Assembly (NCBI GenBank): GCA_002478115.1 | Contig: DLMH01000014.1 | Span: 104,904-168,903, forward strand | Source of the DNA: Candidatus Acidiferrum typicum | GTDB taxonomy: Bacteria; Acidobacteriota; Terriglobia; Acidiferrales; UBA7541 | Reading direction: 5' to 3' | Length of the DNA: 64,000 bases | In this document: positions 32,924 through 42,365 of the stretch, piece after piece | Layout of the letters: the number at the start of each line of letters is the position of its first letter | Position numbering within the stretch: position 1 is the stretch's first letter | Translations under genes and position numbers: made by a program | Notes under the pieces: model-generated | The model's input: only the letters and a program-made list of their open reading frames with translations | Told to the model about the DNA's origin: nothing | Database searches by the model: none

Positions 32924-33745
32924 ATGATTTGCCGGACCTATTCTCCTGCGTTACCGCTATCACATTTTGTGGATAAGTTCTGGCTTTACGAAGGCTACGC
33001 TCCAGCTCATATCAAGGAACGCATTCTCCCGGACGGCTCCATGCAGTTGATAGTCAACCTGCGCGAGGACCTCACGCGCGTGTACGACCGGCACAATACG
33101 GACGAGTGCCGGAGTCTTCGGGGTGCTGCTATTTCTGGGGCACATTCAGGATTTGTCGTTATTGATACGGCCGAACAGTCGTCCATAATTGGCGTGCATT
33201 TCAAACCAGGCGGAGCGTTTCCATTTCTAAGGGTTCCAGCCAATGAGCTGCGCAACATGCATGTATCCATGGACGAATTGTGGGGTGCCGCGGGCGTTGA
33301 TCTCCGCAACCGATTACTCGAAGCCAATACGCCGGAGGCGAAATTCCGCACCCTCGAAAAGACCTTGTTGGCGCAGGCGGCTGGTTCTCTAACGCGACAT
33401 CCAGCTCTCGATTTTGCATTACGAGAGTTCCGGGACATGCCGAAATTGCGAACTATATCGAATGTGATCGAGCGCATCGGTCTCAGCAAAAGACGGTTTA
33501 TCCAGGTTTTTGATGAACGAGTGGGGCTTACGCCCAAATCATTTTGTCGTGTAAGACGATTCCAAAGGGCACTGCGAATGATCGCAAGAGGTGGCCGGAT
33601 CGAGTGGGCGGACTTGGCCGTGGATTGCGGCTATTTCGACCAAGCGCACTTTATCCATGACTTCAGGGATTTTTCCGGGCTCAATCCATCAGCCTATCTC
33701 AACTACAGAACTGACCACCTCAACCACGTCCGGCTGGCCGAGTAA
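32924..33745 (+). CDS. AraC-family transcriptional regulator
   Basis: A 273-residue protein. The N-terminal region (about 1-150, with PLSHFVDKFWLYEG and RILPDGSMQLIVNL) matches the sensor part of a common AraC subgroup. The C-terminal part (about 155-265) has two HTH units, including ISNVIERIGLSKRRFIQVFDERVGLTPKSFCRVRRFQRAL and DLAVDCGYFDQAHFIHDF. The pattern SAYL near the end is typical. It is followed about 100 bases later by a VOC-type gene in the same direction, its likely target or partner. The inducer is unknown. Confidence 0.9.
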   Translation: MICRTYSPALPLSHFVDKFWLYEGYAPAHIKERILPDGSMQLIVNLREDLTRVYDRHNTDECRSLRGAAISGAHSGFVVIDTAEQSSIIGVHFKPGGAFPFLRVPANELRNMHVSMDELWGAAGVDLRNRLLEANTPEAKFRTLEKTLLAQAAGSLTRHPALDFALREFRDMPKLRTISNVIERIGLSKRRFIQVFDERVGLTPKSFCRVRRFQRALRMIARGGRIEWADLAVDCGYFDQAHFIHDFRDFSGLNPSAYLNYRTDHLNHVRLAE

Positions 33746-33846
33746 GGTCACTTTTTTACAATACCGGTCGTTCAGCCTTGGGTCAGGATGAAGCGGTAAC
33801 ATGGTTGAATCGAGCTGTACTCCAAAAGAAATGGAAGGAGCCTATG

Positions 33847-34314
33847 ATGAGCCGAGTGAAACCTATTCCGGACGGCTACCATGCCGTTACCCCGTTCTTG
33901 GTTGTTAGCGATGCCGCCCGCGCCATGGAGTTCTATAAGGCAGCTTTCGGCGCGAAGGAACGGATGCGCATGGCAGGCCCCGGCGGAAAGATCGTGCACG
34001 CAGAAATGACCATTGGCGACGCGGTCATCATGGTTGCCGACGAATTTCCCGAATGGGGCAATCTCAGCCCGGAATCGCTGAATGGCTCGCCGGTGCGAAT
34101 GGCTCTCTACGTCGAGGACGTAGACGATGTCGCCAGCCGGGCTGTTGCCGCCGGTGCGAAGGTGCTGATTCCGGTGGCGGACCAGTTTTACGGGGACCGG
34201 AGCGGCAGATTGGCAGATCCATTTGGGCACCTTTGGATTGTTGCAACACACATAGAAGACGTATCGCCCGGCGAGATGCAAAAACGCATGGATGCGCTCT
34301 CAAAAAAGTCCTAA
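33847..34314 (+). CDS. VOC-fold (glyoxalase/PhnB-like) protein
   Basis: A 155-residue protein of the vicinal oxygen chelate superfamily, PhnB-like type. It starts IPDGYHAVTPFLVVSDAARAMEFYKAAFGA and has IVHAEMTIGDAVIMVADE, ALYVEDVDDVASRAVAAGAKVL and DRSGRLADPFGHLWIVATH, the usual paired beta-alpha-beta modules. AAGGAG precedes the start; ATG at 33844 is an alternative. The reaction is not predictable from the sequence. It follows an AraC-type regulator. Confidence 0.9.
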   Translation: MSRVKPIPDGYHAVTPFLVVSDAARAMEFYKAAFGAKERMRMAGPGGKIVHAEMTIGDAVIMVADEFPEWGNLSPESLNGSPVRMALYVEDVDDVASRAVAAGAKVLIPVADQFYGDRSGRLADPFGHLWIVATHIEDVSPGEMQKRMDALSKKS

Positions 34315-34549
34315 GCCGCGTCCTCCGAAGCAGCACGAGCATGTGGTTGACAGCCGTGTGTTTGCACATCGTTTCAGCTTCAGGGTTCCGGATTCCGCCC
34401 GAGAAACGCGCTTGTATTGAGTGGTCTGGCCAACTTCCGGGTGGTCGGCAACCCGGAAACAGGCCCCTACTCCAGGACAATGCTGAATGGTGGCATGTCT
34501 GTTTCCTTCAATTGTGACGCGGAAATGGCCGATCGTGCTGGCGGGGACA

Positions 34550-34873
34550 CTACTTGGAGGCGGCGGCCACGGCGGAAGGCAGCTTGGAGCGCAGGCACCA
34601 CTTCAGCTCCTGGCTCAAATCGGTGATTTCCATGCCAGGCATCACGAGGAACTTGCAGGACTGCATTTCGCGGGCCTCGTCGTCATCCGGCAATTGGCAG
34701 GTCACCCGACAATACTGACAATCCTGATTCCAGCAGAACCGCCCGTACGGTATCGTCTCCGGGCTGATGAACTGAAAGCAGCGCAGCAGCGAATTGCGCT
34801 CGGGAACCTGAAACTTCTTCCCCATGATGGTGATCTCCACCAGTTTTTCGTACGGACGAAACGGTTCCGACAT
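34550..34873 (-). CDS. ferredoxin-like 2Fe-2S protein
   Basis: A 107-residue protein with four candidate Fe-S ligands, Cys47, Cys52, Cys55 and Cys73, in FCWNQDCQYC and SCKFLVMPG. The C-x4-C-x2-C core is like plant-type [2Fe-2S] ferredoxins, but the last spacing (17 residues) is shorter than the usual 25-30. Additional Cys at 32, 59 and near the C-terminus are present. The N-terminus (ITIMGKKFQVPERNSLLRCFQF) is compatible with a ferredoxin beta-grasp. The start at 34873 is chosen as MSEPFRPYEK. Partner unknown. Confidence 0.65.
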   Translation of the reverse strand: MSEPFRPYEKLVEITIMGKKFQVPERNSLLRCFQFISPETIPYGRFCWNQDCQYCRVTCQLPDDDEAREMQSCKFLVMPGMEITDLSQELKWCLRSKLPSAVAAASK

Positions 34874-35240
34874 GATTGTGCCCTGCTCCCTGTGCACTGC
34901 GTATGGCGGCACCGCGCGGACTCGGCGAGCCTGTAAATCGCCCGATGCTTTATCAGGTTAGTGCGGAGCATGGACGCGAACAACGGCGGGATGCTCGGCG
35001 CGTGGCTAATGTGCTACGGGGGCAGTACTGGCCGTTCCCGCACGACGAGATCATCCCTGTAGCTCAGGCCTTCAGGCTTGAGGCCTTTCCCGCCGGTCGA
35101 CGGGGCCGAACATTTTGGAGTGCGGCGGCTTGCCGCGGCTTTTGCGCCCTGAGCAGCTCCGCGAGAGTGCCTTGCTTTGGAGGATGTAGTGGCCGACTTT
35201 CAGGTCGTTTCTTGGGCTAGGCGCGGAAAACGATGCGGCA
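34874..35240. other. intergenic region before accA 3' end
   Basis: About 365 bases with one family C hairpin copy at 35110-35150 (CATTTTGGAGTGCGGCGGC then TTGCCGCGGC). No gene is supported; the short frames here are repeat-derived. Confidence 0.6.
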
Positions 35241-36224
35241 TTACTGGATGATGTCGAAAAACTGGCACATGCGCCGGTACTTCTCATAGCGCGCATTGAC
35301 CAGTTCTTTCGCGGACTGGTTGGTCAGCACAAGAAGCTGTTTTTCAAGGACTTCGGCAAAGAGTTTCGCGGCCTCTTCGTGATCGCTGTGGGCCCCGCCA
35401 TCGGGCTCGCGAATGATCTCGTCAATGATGCCCAATTCGCGCAGGTCGTTGGCCATGATCTTCATGGCAATGGCCGCGGTTTCCGCTTTGGTGGAATCGC
35501 GCCAGATGATGGAGGCGCAACCCTCGGGCGAAATCACGGAGTAAAAGCCGTTCTCCATGATGTTCACGCGATCGCCGACGGCCACGGCCAGCGCTCCGCC
35601 GGAGCCGCCTTCTCCCGTGACGGTGACGATGATGGGAACGGGCAAGCGCGCCATTTCCCGCAGGTTGCGCGCGATGGCTTCCCCCTGGCCGCGCTCCTCG
35701 GCGTCAATGCCGGGATACGCGCCGGGCGTGTCAATGAAACACAGCACCGGGCGGCCGAACTTCGCGGCGAGTTGCATCACGCGCAGGGCCTTGCGGTAGC
35801 CTTCGGGCTTGGGCTGGCCAAAATTTCGTATGACGCGTTGTTTGGTGTCGCGGCCCTTTTGGTGGCCAATCAGGGCAACGGGGCGCCCGCGGAATTTGCC
35901 CATTCCGGCAATCATCGCTTTGTCATCGCCAATGCCGCGATCGCCGTGAATCTCGATGAAATCCGTCATCAGGAGGCTGATCCAGTCCAGCGTGTAGGGC
36001 CGCTGCGGGTGCCGCGCGATCTGCGCCCGCTGCCACGGGCCCATGTGGGCGTAGAATTCGCGGCGGAGTTCCAGCACCTCCTGCTTCAAACGCTCGACTT
36101 CGGCTTCCCCTTCATCATTGCCCGCCAGGCGCCGTAACTCCTCGACGTCTTTTTCCAGGCGCTCAATTTCGCGCTGGCGGTCAACCGTGCTTGTGCCCTT
36201 CTTCTCTTTGTGTGCTGCGCACAT
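35241..36224 (-). CDS. accA: acetyl-CoA carboxylase carboxyltransferase subunit alpha
   Basis: About 327 residues; with AccD it transfers CO2 from biotin to acetyl-CoA to make malonyl-CoA. The family features are [47 protein letters not shown] and [15 protein letters not shown]. The N-terminal coiled coil is as usual. Its ATG overlaps the dnaE stop codon by one base (TAATG), so translation is coupled; the same pairing of dnaE and accA is common in bacteria. accD is not in the window. Confidence 0.95.
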   Translation of the reverse strand: MCAAHKEKKGTSTVDRQREIERLEKDVEELRRLAGNDEGEAEVERLKQEVLELRREFYAHMGPWQRAQIARHPQRPYTLDWISLLMTDFIEIHGDRGIGDDKAMIAGMGKFRGRPVALIGHQKGRDTKQRVIRNFGQPKPEGYRKALRVMQLAAKFGRPVLCFIDTPGAYPGIDAEERGQGEAIARNLREMARLPVPIIVTVTGEGGSGGALAVAVGDRVNIMENGFYSVISPEGCASIIWRDSTKAETAAIAMKIMANDLRELGIIDEIIREPDGGAHSDHEEAAKLFAEVLEKQLLVLTNQSAKELVNARYEKYRRMCQFFDIIQ

Positions 36225-39200
36225 TACGCCACCATCTGGATTGCCTGCTGGCCGCAAATCTGCCGCACGGCGTCAATGAGTTCCTGCTGGATGCGAATCT
36301 TCTTCTGCGAATGCAAAAGCGCCACCTTTCCGTCGGGCGAGAGCAGCTCAAACACTACCGTACTTGGCCCCGGCGCGCTTGCAAATAAATTGTCGAGCTG
36401 CTCGAGAGTTCCTTCGTCCAGCCGCGCGAGATCCAGGCGCACTCGGAATTCGGAGGCGGCGCGCTCGGCAATGTCCGCAACACGCCGGGCTTCCTGCAGG
36501 GAGAGGCGCGTACCCGCTTCTTCCACCTGCACGCGCACCTTCAAGAGCAGCGGTTCGCCAGGCTTCAGGATATTCTCCAGGCGGGCGAAGCTTTCCGGAA
36601 ACGCCAGGAGCTCCTGCACGCCGGTCATGTCCTGCAGCGTGTAGATGGCCCAGCGCGCGCCTTTCTTGGAGCGCATGGGACGCGTGCCGACGATGAGCCC
36701 CGCCACGCTGATCTCTTTGCCATTGCGCTGCCCTTCCACTTCTTCCAGCGAAAGTGTGCCGAGTTCCTTCAAGCGCGCGACATATTTCTCCAGCGGATGC
36801 CCCGAAACGTAAAAGCCCAGCATCGCGTATTCGCTGGCCAGGCGCTCTTCTTCGCTCCACGGGGCGGCTTCGCGCAACTCGAAATGCACCTTGGATTCTG
36901 TCGCGCCGCCGCCGAAGAACAATCCGTGCTGGCCGGATTCCTTGCTGCGCGCGGCACGCTGGATCGCGGCCACGGCTTCGTCCACGGAAGCGACCATGGG
37001 CTCGCGCGGCCCCAGCGAATCCATGGCGCCGGACTTGATCAGGCTCTCAAAGACGCGCTTGTTCAGGAATCGCGGCTCGATGCGTTCGCAGAATTCGTAG
37101 AGCGACTTGAATTCGCCCTGCGCGAGGCGCGATTCGCGTATCGCCCTGGCGGTGTTCTCGCCCACATTCTTGATGGCCGCCAGGCCGAAGCGAATCGAAT
37201 CGCCCACCGGTGTGAAGTACAGATCGCTCTCGTTCACGTCCGGCGGAAGGATGGAGATGCCCATGCCGCGCGCTTCGTTGATGTACTTCACCACTTTCTC
37301 CGTGTTGCCGGTTTCGGAGGTAAGCAGTGCGGCCATGAATTCCACGGGATAGTGCGTTTTCAGGTAAGCGGTCTGGTACGCCAGCAGGGCGTAGGCGCAG
37401 GAGTGCGACTTGTTGAAGCCATAGCCCGCGAATTCTTCCATCAGATCGAAGATGCGTACGGCCTTCCTTTCGGGAATCTTGTTGTTCTCGCAGCCGGCCA
37501 GGAATTTGGCGCGCTGGGCCGCCATTTCCTCTTTTTTCTTCTTGCCCATGGCGCGGCGCAGAATGTCCGCTTCGCCGAGAGAGAAACTCGCCAGGCGGTT
37601 GGCGATTTGCATCACCTGTTCCTGATAGAGAATGACGCCGTAAGTCTCATCGAGAATATCTCTCAACTGCGGCAATTCGTAGCTGGCCTTCGTTTTGCCC
37701 TGCTTGCGATTGATGAAATCATCGATCATGCCGCCCTGAATGGGGCCGGGGCGGTAGAGGGCGTTGAGCGCGGTCAGATCTTCGATGCGCGTGGGGTGAT
37801 AACGGCGGAGGATGTCGCGCATGCCGTGGGATTCAAACTGGAAGATGGCCGTGGTATCGCCGCGGGAGAACAGCTTGTAGGTCGCTTCATCGTCGAGCGC
37901 AAGATTGTCAATTTCGATTTTTACGCCGCGGTTCTGCTGGACCATCTTCACGGCGTCGTGCAGCACGGTCAGCGTGGTCAGGCCGAGGAAATCCATCTTC
38001 AGCAGGCCGATGCGCTCCAGCGCGTTCATGTCGTACTGCGTGGTGACTTCGTCGCGGTTGGTCTTGTAGACGGGAACGAGCTCGGTGAGAGGCTGCGGCG
38101 AAATGACCACGCCGGCCGCGTGCGTGGAGGCGTGCCGCGCCAGGCCTTCCAGGCGCAAGGCCACTTTCATCAGGTCGCCCAGCTTTGCGTCGCTTTCAAT
38201 CGCGGCCTTCAATTGCGGCGATTCTTCCAGCGCAGTTTGCAGCTCAATGCCCAGGGTGGTGGGCACGAGCTTCGCCAGGCGATCCACTTCGCCGTAGGGA
38301 ATGTCCATGGCGCGGCCCACGTCCTTGATCGCGGCTTTGGCGGCCATGGTGCCGAACGTGATGATCTGCGAGACATTCTCCCGGCCGTATTTGTGCGTGA
38401 CGTATTCAATTATTTCGCCGCGCCGTCGCATGCAGAAATCGATATCAATATCGGGCATCGAGACGCGCTCGGGGTTCAAGAAGCGTTCAAACAGCAGGTT
38501 GTACTGCAGCGGATCCACATCCGTGATGCGCAGCGCATAACTCACCAGGCTGCCCGCGGCGGATCCTCGTCCCGGGCCCACGGGTACTTCCTGTGCCTTC
38601 GCGTAATGAATAAAGTCCCACACGATCAGGAAGTAGCCCTCGTAGTGCATCTTCTTGATCATCTCGATTTCGGAGGAGAGGCGGCGCTCGTAATCGGCAA
38701 GAGGATTGCGCAAGGCACCCTGCTGGGCGAGGCGTTCCAGATACGGCACGCGCTGGGCGAAGCCTTCGCGGGCCATCTTCTCGAAGTAACTGCCGGGCGT
38801 GTGACCTTCGGGAACTTTGAACTCCGGCAACGCGTTCGGAATGTGCTCAATCTTGACGTTGCACCGCGCGGCGATATCCACCGTGCGGCTGAGCGCGTCC
38901 GGCACCTCTCGGAAGACCCTGGCCATTTCCTCGGCGGTCTTGAAGTAGAACTGGTCGGTGGCAAATTTCATGCGATGCGCGTCGCTCATGGTCTTGCCGG
39001 TCTGGATGCAGAGCAGCACTTCCTGCGCGTGCGCATCTTCGTGGTGCAAATAGTGGCAATCGTTGGTGACCACCAGCGGAATGCCGGTTTCCTTGGAGAG
39101 GCGGACCAGCTCGCGGTTGACGCCCTGCTCGATCTCCAGGCCCTGGTCCTGAATTTCCAGGAAGAAGTTCCCTTTCCCGAAAATGTCTCGCAGCTTGTAG

Positions 39201-39724
39201 GCATTTTCGCGGGCCAGGTCAAGCTTGTCTTCCACGACGCATTCCGTCACCGGGCCACGCAGGCAGGCCGAGAGTGCGATGAGTCCCTTGCTGTGTTTCG
39301 AGAGAAGATCGTAATCAATACGCGGCTTGTAGTAGAACCCCTCGAGGAATCCGGCGGAAACCAGCTTGATCAGGTTGTGATAGCCCTCCAGGTTTTCGCA
39401 GAGGAGCACCAGGTGATTGCTGCCGCGCATCCCGGGTTCCATTTCGCCGCGTTCGCCGCCATTGGGAGGCCCGGCTTTTTCCCCGCGGTCGTGGCGGCTG
39501 CCCTTGGCGACATAGACTTCGCAGCCAATGATGGCCTTAACGTCGCGTTTGCTGGCTTCATGGAAGAAATTGGCGGCGGCAAACAGGTTGCCGTGGTCGG
39601 TGACGGCCACGGCCGGCATTTTCTGACGGGAGGCTTCGTCGAGAAGCTCGGAAATTTCGCAAGCGCCGTCCAGCAGGCTGTAGTCCGTGTGGAGGTGCAA
39701 GTGAACAAACTGCGGATTGCCCAT
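36224..39724 (-). CDS. dnaE: DNA polymerase III subunit alpha
   Basis: About 1,166 residues: the replicative polymerase catalytic subunit. An N-terminal PHP domain ([14 protein letters not shown], His8, 10 and 12) is followed by the polymerase core with catalytic acidic residues in [17 protein letters not shown] (Asp425, 427 and 429), helix-hairpin-helix DNA-binding elements, and a C-terminal OB fold ([20 protein letters not shown]). No exonuclease insertion is present, so it is DnaE1-type rather than PolC. The ATG at 39724 is chosen since it gives the conserved start; the upstream extension is not. Overlaps accA by one base. Confidence 0.97.
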   Translation of the reverse strand: MGNPQFVHLHLHTDYSLLDGACEISELLDEASRQKMPAVAVTDHGNLFAAANFFHEASKRDVKAIIGCEVYVAKGSRHDRGEKAGPPNGGERGEMEPGMRGSNHLVLLCENLEGYHNLIKLVSAGFLEGFYYKPRIDYDLLSKHSKGLIALSACLRGPVTECVVEDKLDLARENAYKLRDIFGKGNFFLEIQDQGLEIEQGVNRELVRLSKETGIPLVVTNDCHYLHHEDAHAQEVLLCIQTGKTMSDAHRMKFATDQFYFKTAEEMARVFREVPDALSRTVDIAARCNVKIEHIPNALPEFKVPEGHTPGSYFEKMAREGFAQRVPYLERLAQQGALRNPLADYERRLSSEIEMIKKMHYEGYFLIVWDFIHYAKAQEVPVGPGRGSAAGSLVSYALRITDVDPLQYNLLFERFLNPERVSMPDIDIDFCMRRRGEIIEYVTHKYGRENVSQIITFGTMAAKAAIKDVGRAMDIPYGEVDRLAKLVPTTLGIELQTALEESPQLKAAIESDAKLGDLMKVALRLEGLARHASTHAAGVVISPQPLTELVPVYKTNRDEVTTQYDMNALERIGLLKMDFLGLTTLTVLHDAVKMVQQNRGVKIEIDNLALDDEATYKLFSRGDTTAIFQFESHGMRDILRRYHPTRIEDLTALNALYRPGPIQGGMIDDFINRKQGKTKASYELPQLRDILDETYGVILYQEQVMQIANRLASFSLGEADILRRAMGKKKKEEMAAQRAKFLAGCENNKIPERKAVRIFDLMEEFAGYGFNKSHSCAYALLAYQTAYLKTHYPVEFMAALLTSETGNTEKVVKYINEARGMGISILPPDVNESDLYFTPVGDSIRFGLAAIKNVGENTARAIRESRLAQGEFKSLYEFCERIEPRFLNKRVFESLIKSGAMDSLGPREPMVASVDEAVAAIQRAARSKESGQHGLFFGGGATESKVHFELREAAPWSEEERLASEYAMLGFYVSGHPLEKYVARLKELGTLSLEEVEGQRNGKEISVAGLIVGTRPMRSKKGARWAIYTLQDMTGVQELLAFPESFARLENILKPGEPLLLKVRVQVEEAGTRLSLQEARRVADIAERAASEFRVRLDLARLDEGTLEQLDNLFASAPGPSTVVFELLSPDGKVALLHSQKKIRIQQELIDAVRQICGQQAIQMVA

Positions 39725-39820
39725 GGAACTTGATTGTAAATCGCCGCACCCAGAAATGCGAACGCCTTTCTCGCGTTTCCCACAGCGCGGCACAACACCC
39801 TGCTGAACAACTGGAATAAG

Positions 39821-39920
39821 TTGTCATCCCGAGCGAAGCGAGGGATCTGCTTTTCGTAAAAGATCAGAAAAAAGCAGGTTCCTCACTCCCTTCAAAAACC
39901 GAACGGGGCTCGGAATGACA
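39821..39920. repeat. dispersed repeat, family D copy
   Basis: GTCATCCCGAGCGAAGCGAG ... GATCTGCTTTTCG ... AAAAAGCAGGTTCCTCACTCC ... CTCGGAATGACA. It forms an imperfect long inverted repeat (GTCATCCCGAG to CTCGGAATGAC) between dnaE and the tRNA nucleotidyltransferase gene. A relative is at 18797-18915 and partial ones near 21486 and 24855. Confidence 0.75.
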
Positions 39921-39938
39921 ATTGTTCGTGGTACAAAG

Positions 39939-41393
39939 CTATTTCTTGGCTTTCTTTTTCGCGCTGCTGGCTTTTTGCGCGGCCATGAGTCTCGCCTTGG
40001 TTGCACCCTTGTCCGCGCCGCCGTGTTTCATCGGTGCGGCTCCGACTGCGGCCGTCTTTTCGCCGCCCTTGGCCGGCCTCTTTTCCTTCTCCTTCTTCTT
40101 TGGCGCTTCCTTGATGCCGGAAAGCCTGCGCAGCATTTTTATGCGCTCTTCGGGCGTTTTCCCGCGCCCGTTCAATTGCGCGGCAAACACTTCCTGTACC
40201 ACATGATCGAACCTCGGTCCGCGCGGCATGCCCAGCGCTTCCAGTTCGTTGCTCACGGCGGTCAGCGCCATGCGGATCGGGCGCCACTTGTGGAGGAATG
40301 CCTTCAACTTGGACAGCGCCGCCGAGTTGTTGGATTCGGCCAGCAGATAGGCCACGTATTCCATCGAAAGCTTTTCGATATAGCGGTAGGCTTCGATGGG
40401 CGTTTTCGTCTTTCTCCCGGCCAGGTCCTTCTGGATTTCGTGCGCCTTGTCGGGAAAACTCTCGATCACGTCGATTTCCGCGGAACGGAAGCCGAGCTTC
40501 GAGAGCACATGGCTGGCCTCGCGGTCCTTCAGCCGGCCCAAAATCGCCAGCATCATCGGCGTGGCCAGGCGCGGGCGGAATCCCGCCATGAACAGGTCGT
40601 CGCGCACCTTGATCACGCGATTGATGCCCTCGTAATCCGGGTGCTTCTTGGCCAGCAACGGGTGCACGCGGTCCAGCAGGTGGTGCGCTTCCCAATCTTT
40701 CAAGGTGAGATGCGGGCGCTCTTCCTTCGCCAGGGCGCGTAATTCCTCGCCGGCATCCTCGGGCGTGATGGTATGGTGCAGTTCCCTTTCGATGGCGAGA
40801 TTGAACCATTCCTGGGTGCGCGATTCAAGCTTGTAGCCCATCCGCGCGGCCAACCGCAGAGCGCGCAGCAGACGCACGGGCTGATTGGTAAAACTGTGAA
40901 TCGTCAGGGCGCGCACTTCGCCGTGCTCGATGTCCGAAAGGCCGTTCGTGGGATCAAGGAGCAAACCGCGCGAAGCCGGATTCAGCGAGATGGCGACGGC
41001 GTTCAAGGAAAAATCGCGCCGGCGCAGATCCTCCATGATGGTGGACCAGCGGATTTCGGGGCGCGTGCCCGGGCGGACATAGTGATCGTCGCGCGCGGCG
41101 GAGATGCTGCCTTCGTAATCGCCGGTGAAAAGAATCTCAACCTGGCGCAGCTTTTCGTCCTCGGAAATGAGCTTGGCCCCGCCCTTCTCCAGTTCCCGCG
41201 CCATCTTGGAGGGATTGCCCTCCACGCTGAAATCCAGATCGCGCAGCGTGGCGCCGGTGATCAGGTCGCGCACCGCGCCGCCGGTAAGATAGATATTGAA
41301 GCCCATGGCCGCGGCCAACTCCTGCACGCGCAGCATGGCCGCGCGCTGTTCGGGCGAAAGCCTGCTTTCCAGCAAGAACATGTAGTCTGGCAT
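39939..41393 (-). CDS. CCA tRNA nucleotidyltransferase / poly(A) polymerase family protein
   Basis: A 484-residue class II nucleotidyltransferase. GGAVRD is at 38-43 and the metal-binding DLDF at 52-55, with the RRRDFSLNA element and NQPVRLLRALRLAARMGY typical of the family. It should add CCA or the terminal A to tRNA, or act as a poly(A) polymerase; the sequence does not decide. The C-terminal 60 residues are Lys-rich and low-complexity (KKKEKEKRPAKGGEK). Between xerD and dnaE in a same-strand run. Confidence 0.88.
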   Translation of the reverse strand: MPDYMFLLESRLSPEQRAAMLRVQELAAAMGFNIYLTGGAVRDLITGATLRDLDFSVEGNPSKMARELEKGGAKLISEDEKLRQVEILFTGDYEGSISAARDDHYVRPGTRPEIRWSTIMEDLRRRDFSLNAVAISLNPASRGLLLDPTNGLSDIEHGEVRALTIHSFTNQPVRLLRALRLAARMGYKLESRTQEWFNLAIERELHHTITPEDAGEELRALAKEERPHLTLKDWEAHHLLDRVHPLLAKKHPDYEGINRVIKVRDDLFMAGFRPRLATPMMLAILGRLKDREASHVLSKLGFRSAEIDVIESFPDKAHEIQKDLAGRKTKTPIEAYRYIEKLSMEYVAYLLAESNNSAALSKLKAFLHKWRPIRMALTAVSNELEALGMPRGPRFDHVVQEVFAAQLNGRGKTPEERIKMLRRLSGIKEAPKKKEKEKRPAKGGEKTAAVGAAPMKHGGADKGATKARLMAAQKASSAKKKAKK

Positions 41394-41465
41394 TGCGCTC
41401 CTTCCGCTTCAGCGTGGTCATGCCCCATAGGGCTGCCGCACCCGCGATGTGTTGCCGCCCGCGCG

Positions 41466-42365
41466 TTAAGCGCGCGGGTGATGTGCCTTGTAAATCTGCT
41501 TCAGTCTTTCCTCCACGACGTGGGTATAGATTTGCGTCGTGGAGATGTCCGAATGGCCCAGCATCAACTGGACGGAGCGCAAATCCGCGCCGCGTTCCAG
41601 CAAATGCGTTGCAAAGCTGTGCCGCAGCATGTGTGGCGTCAACCCCTTGCGCATGCCCGCTTGCCGGCCATACGCAGAGAGAATCTTCCATACGCCCACG
41701 CGGCTCAGCGGTCCGCCGCGTCGATTGATGAACAGCATGGTAACGTTCGCCTTGTTCGCATTCCCCAAAAGCTTGGGACGCGCGTCGCGTAAATATCGTT
41801 CCACCAGGGCGATCGCCTTCTTGCCAATGGGCACGATGCGTTCCTTGTCCCCTTTGCCGATGCACCGCACGCAGCCCGCGGCGCGGTCCATATCCATCAC
41901 CCGCAGCCCCACCAGCTCGGAAACGCGCAAGCCGGTGGAGTACAGCACTTCGAACATGGCGCGGTCGCGCAGCCCCAGCGGCTGCTTTTCATCGGGCTGC
42001 GCCAGGAGCTTTTCCACTTCCTCCAGCCGGAGATAGCCGGGCAGCGAGCGGCGAATCTTCGGCGATTCCAGGTTCAGGGAAGGATCTTCCGTGCGCAACT
42101 CCTGCACCAGGGTAAAGCGGAAGAAATTGCGCATTGTGGCCAGGTTGCGCGCTACCGTGCGGCTCTCCAGCTTCTGCCGGTACAGGCTGGCCAGAAAATC
42201 GACCAGGTCGTCGCGCGAAACGCTTTCCACGGTGAGCTTCTTCTTTTCCCCGAATTCCTCGAATTTCAGCAGGTCGCGGCGGTACGCCGAAACCGTGTTC
42301 GGCGACAGCCCCTTCTCCACTCTTACGTGGGTCAGAAACGCCGCGATTGCCGTTGCAATTTCCAT
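41466..42365 (-). CDS. xerD: site-specific tyrosine recombinase XerD-like
   Basis: A 299-residue tyrosine recombinase resolving chromosome dimers at dif. The full catalytic set is visible: Arg147 (STGLRVSEL), Lys171 (GKGDKER), His245 and Arg248 (HMLRHSFATHLL), His271 (LGHSDI) and Tyr280 (QIYTHV). The N-terminal SAM-like domain has GLSPNTVSAYRRDL. The size is normal for XerC/XerD; XerD is preferred from overall similarity. Its start overlaps the murJ stop by one base. Confidence 0.88.
   Translation of the reverse strand: MEIATAIAAFLTHVRVEKGLSPNTVSAYRRDLLKFEEFGEKKKLTVESVSRDDLVDFLASLYRQKLESRTVARNLATMRNFFRFTLVQELRTEDPSLNLESPKIRRSLPGYLRLEEVEKLLAQPDEKQPLGLRDRAMFEVLYSTGLRVSELVGLRVMDMDRAAGCVRCIGKGDKERIVPIGKKAIALVERYLRDARPKLLGNANKANVTMLFINRRGGPLSRVGVWKILSAYGRQAGMRKGLTPHMLRHSFATHLLERGADLRSVQLMLGHSDISTTQIYTHVVEERLKQIYKAHHPRA

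Noticed and set aside
36797-39733. A 978-codon open frame on the plus strand across dnaE
   Set aside because: It is antisense to dnaE, whose motifs and overlap with accA are clear. Long antisense frames are common in GC-rich DNA with strong codon bias.
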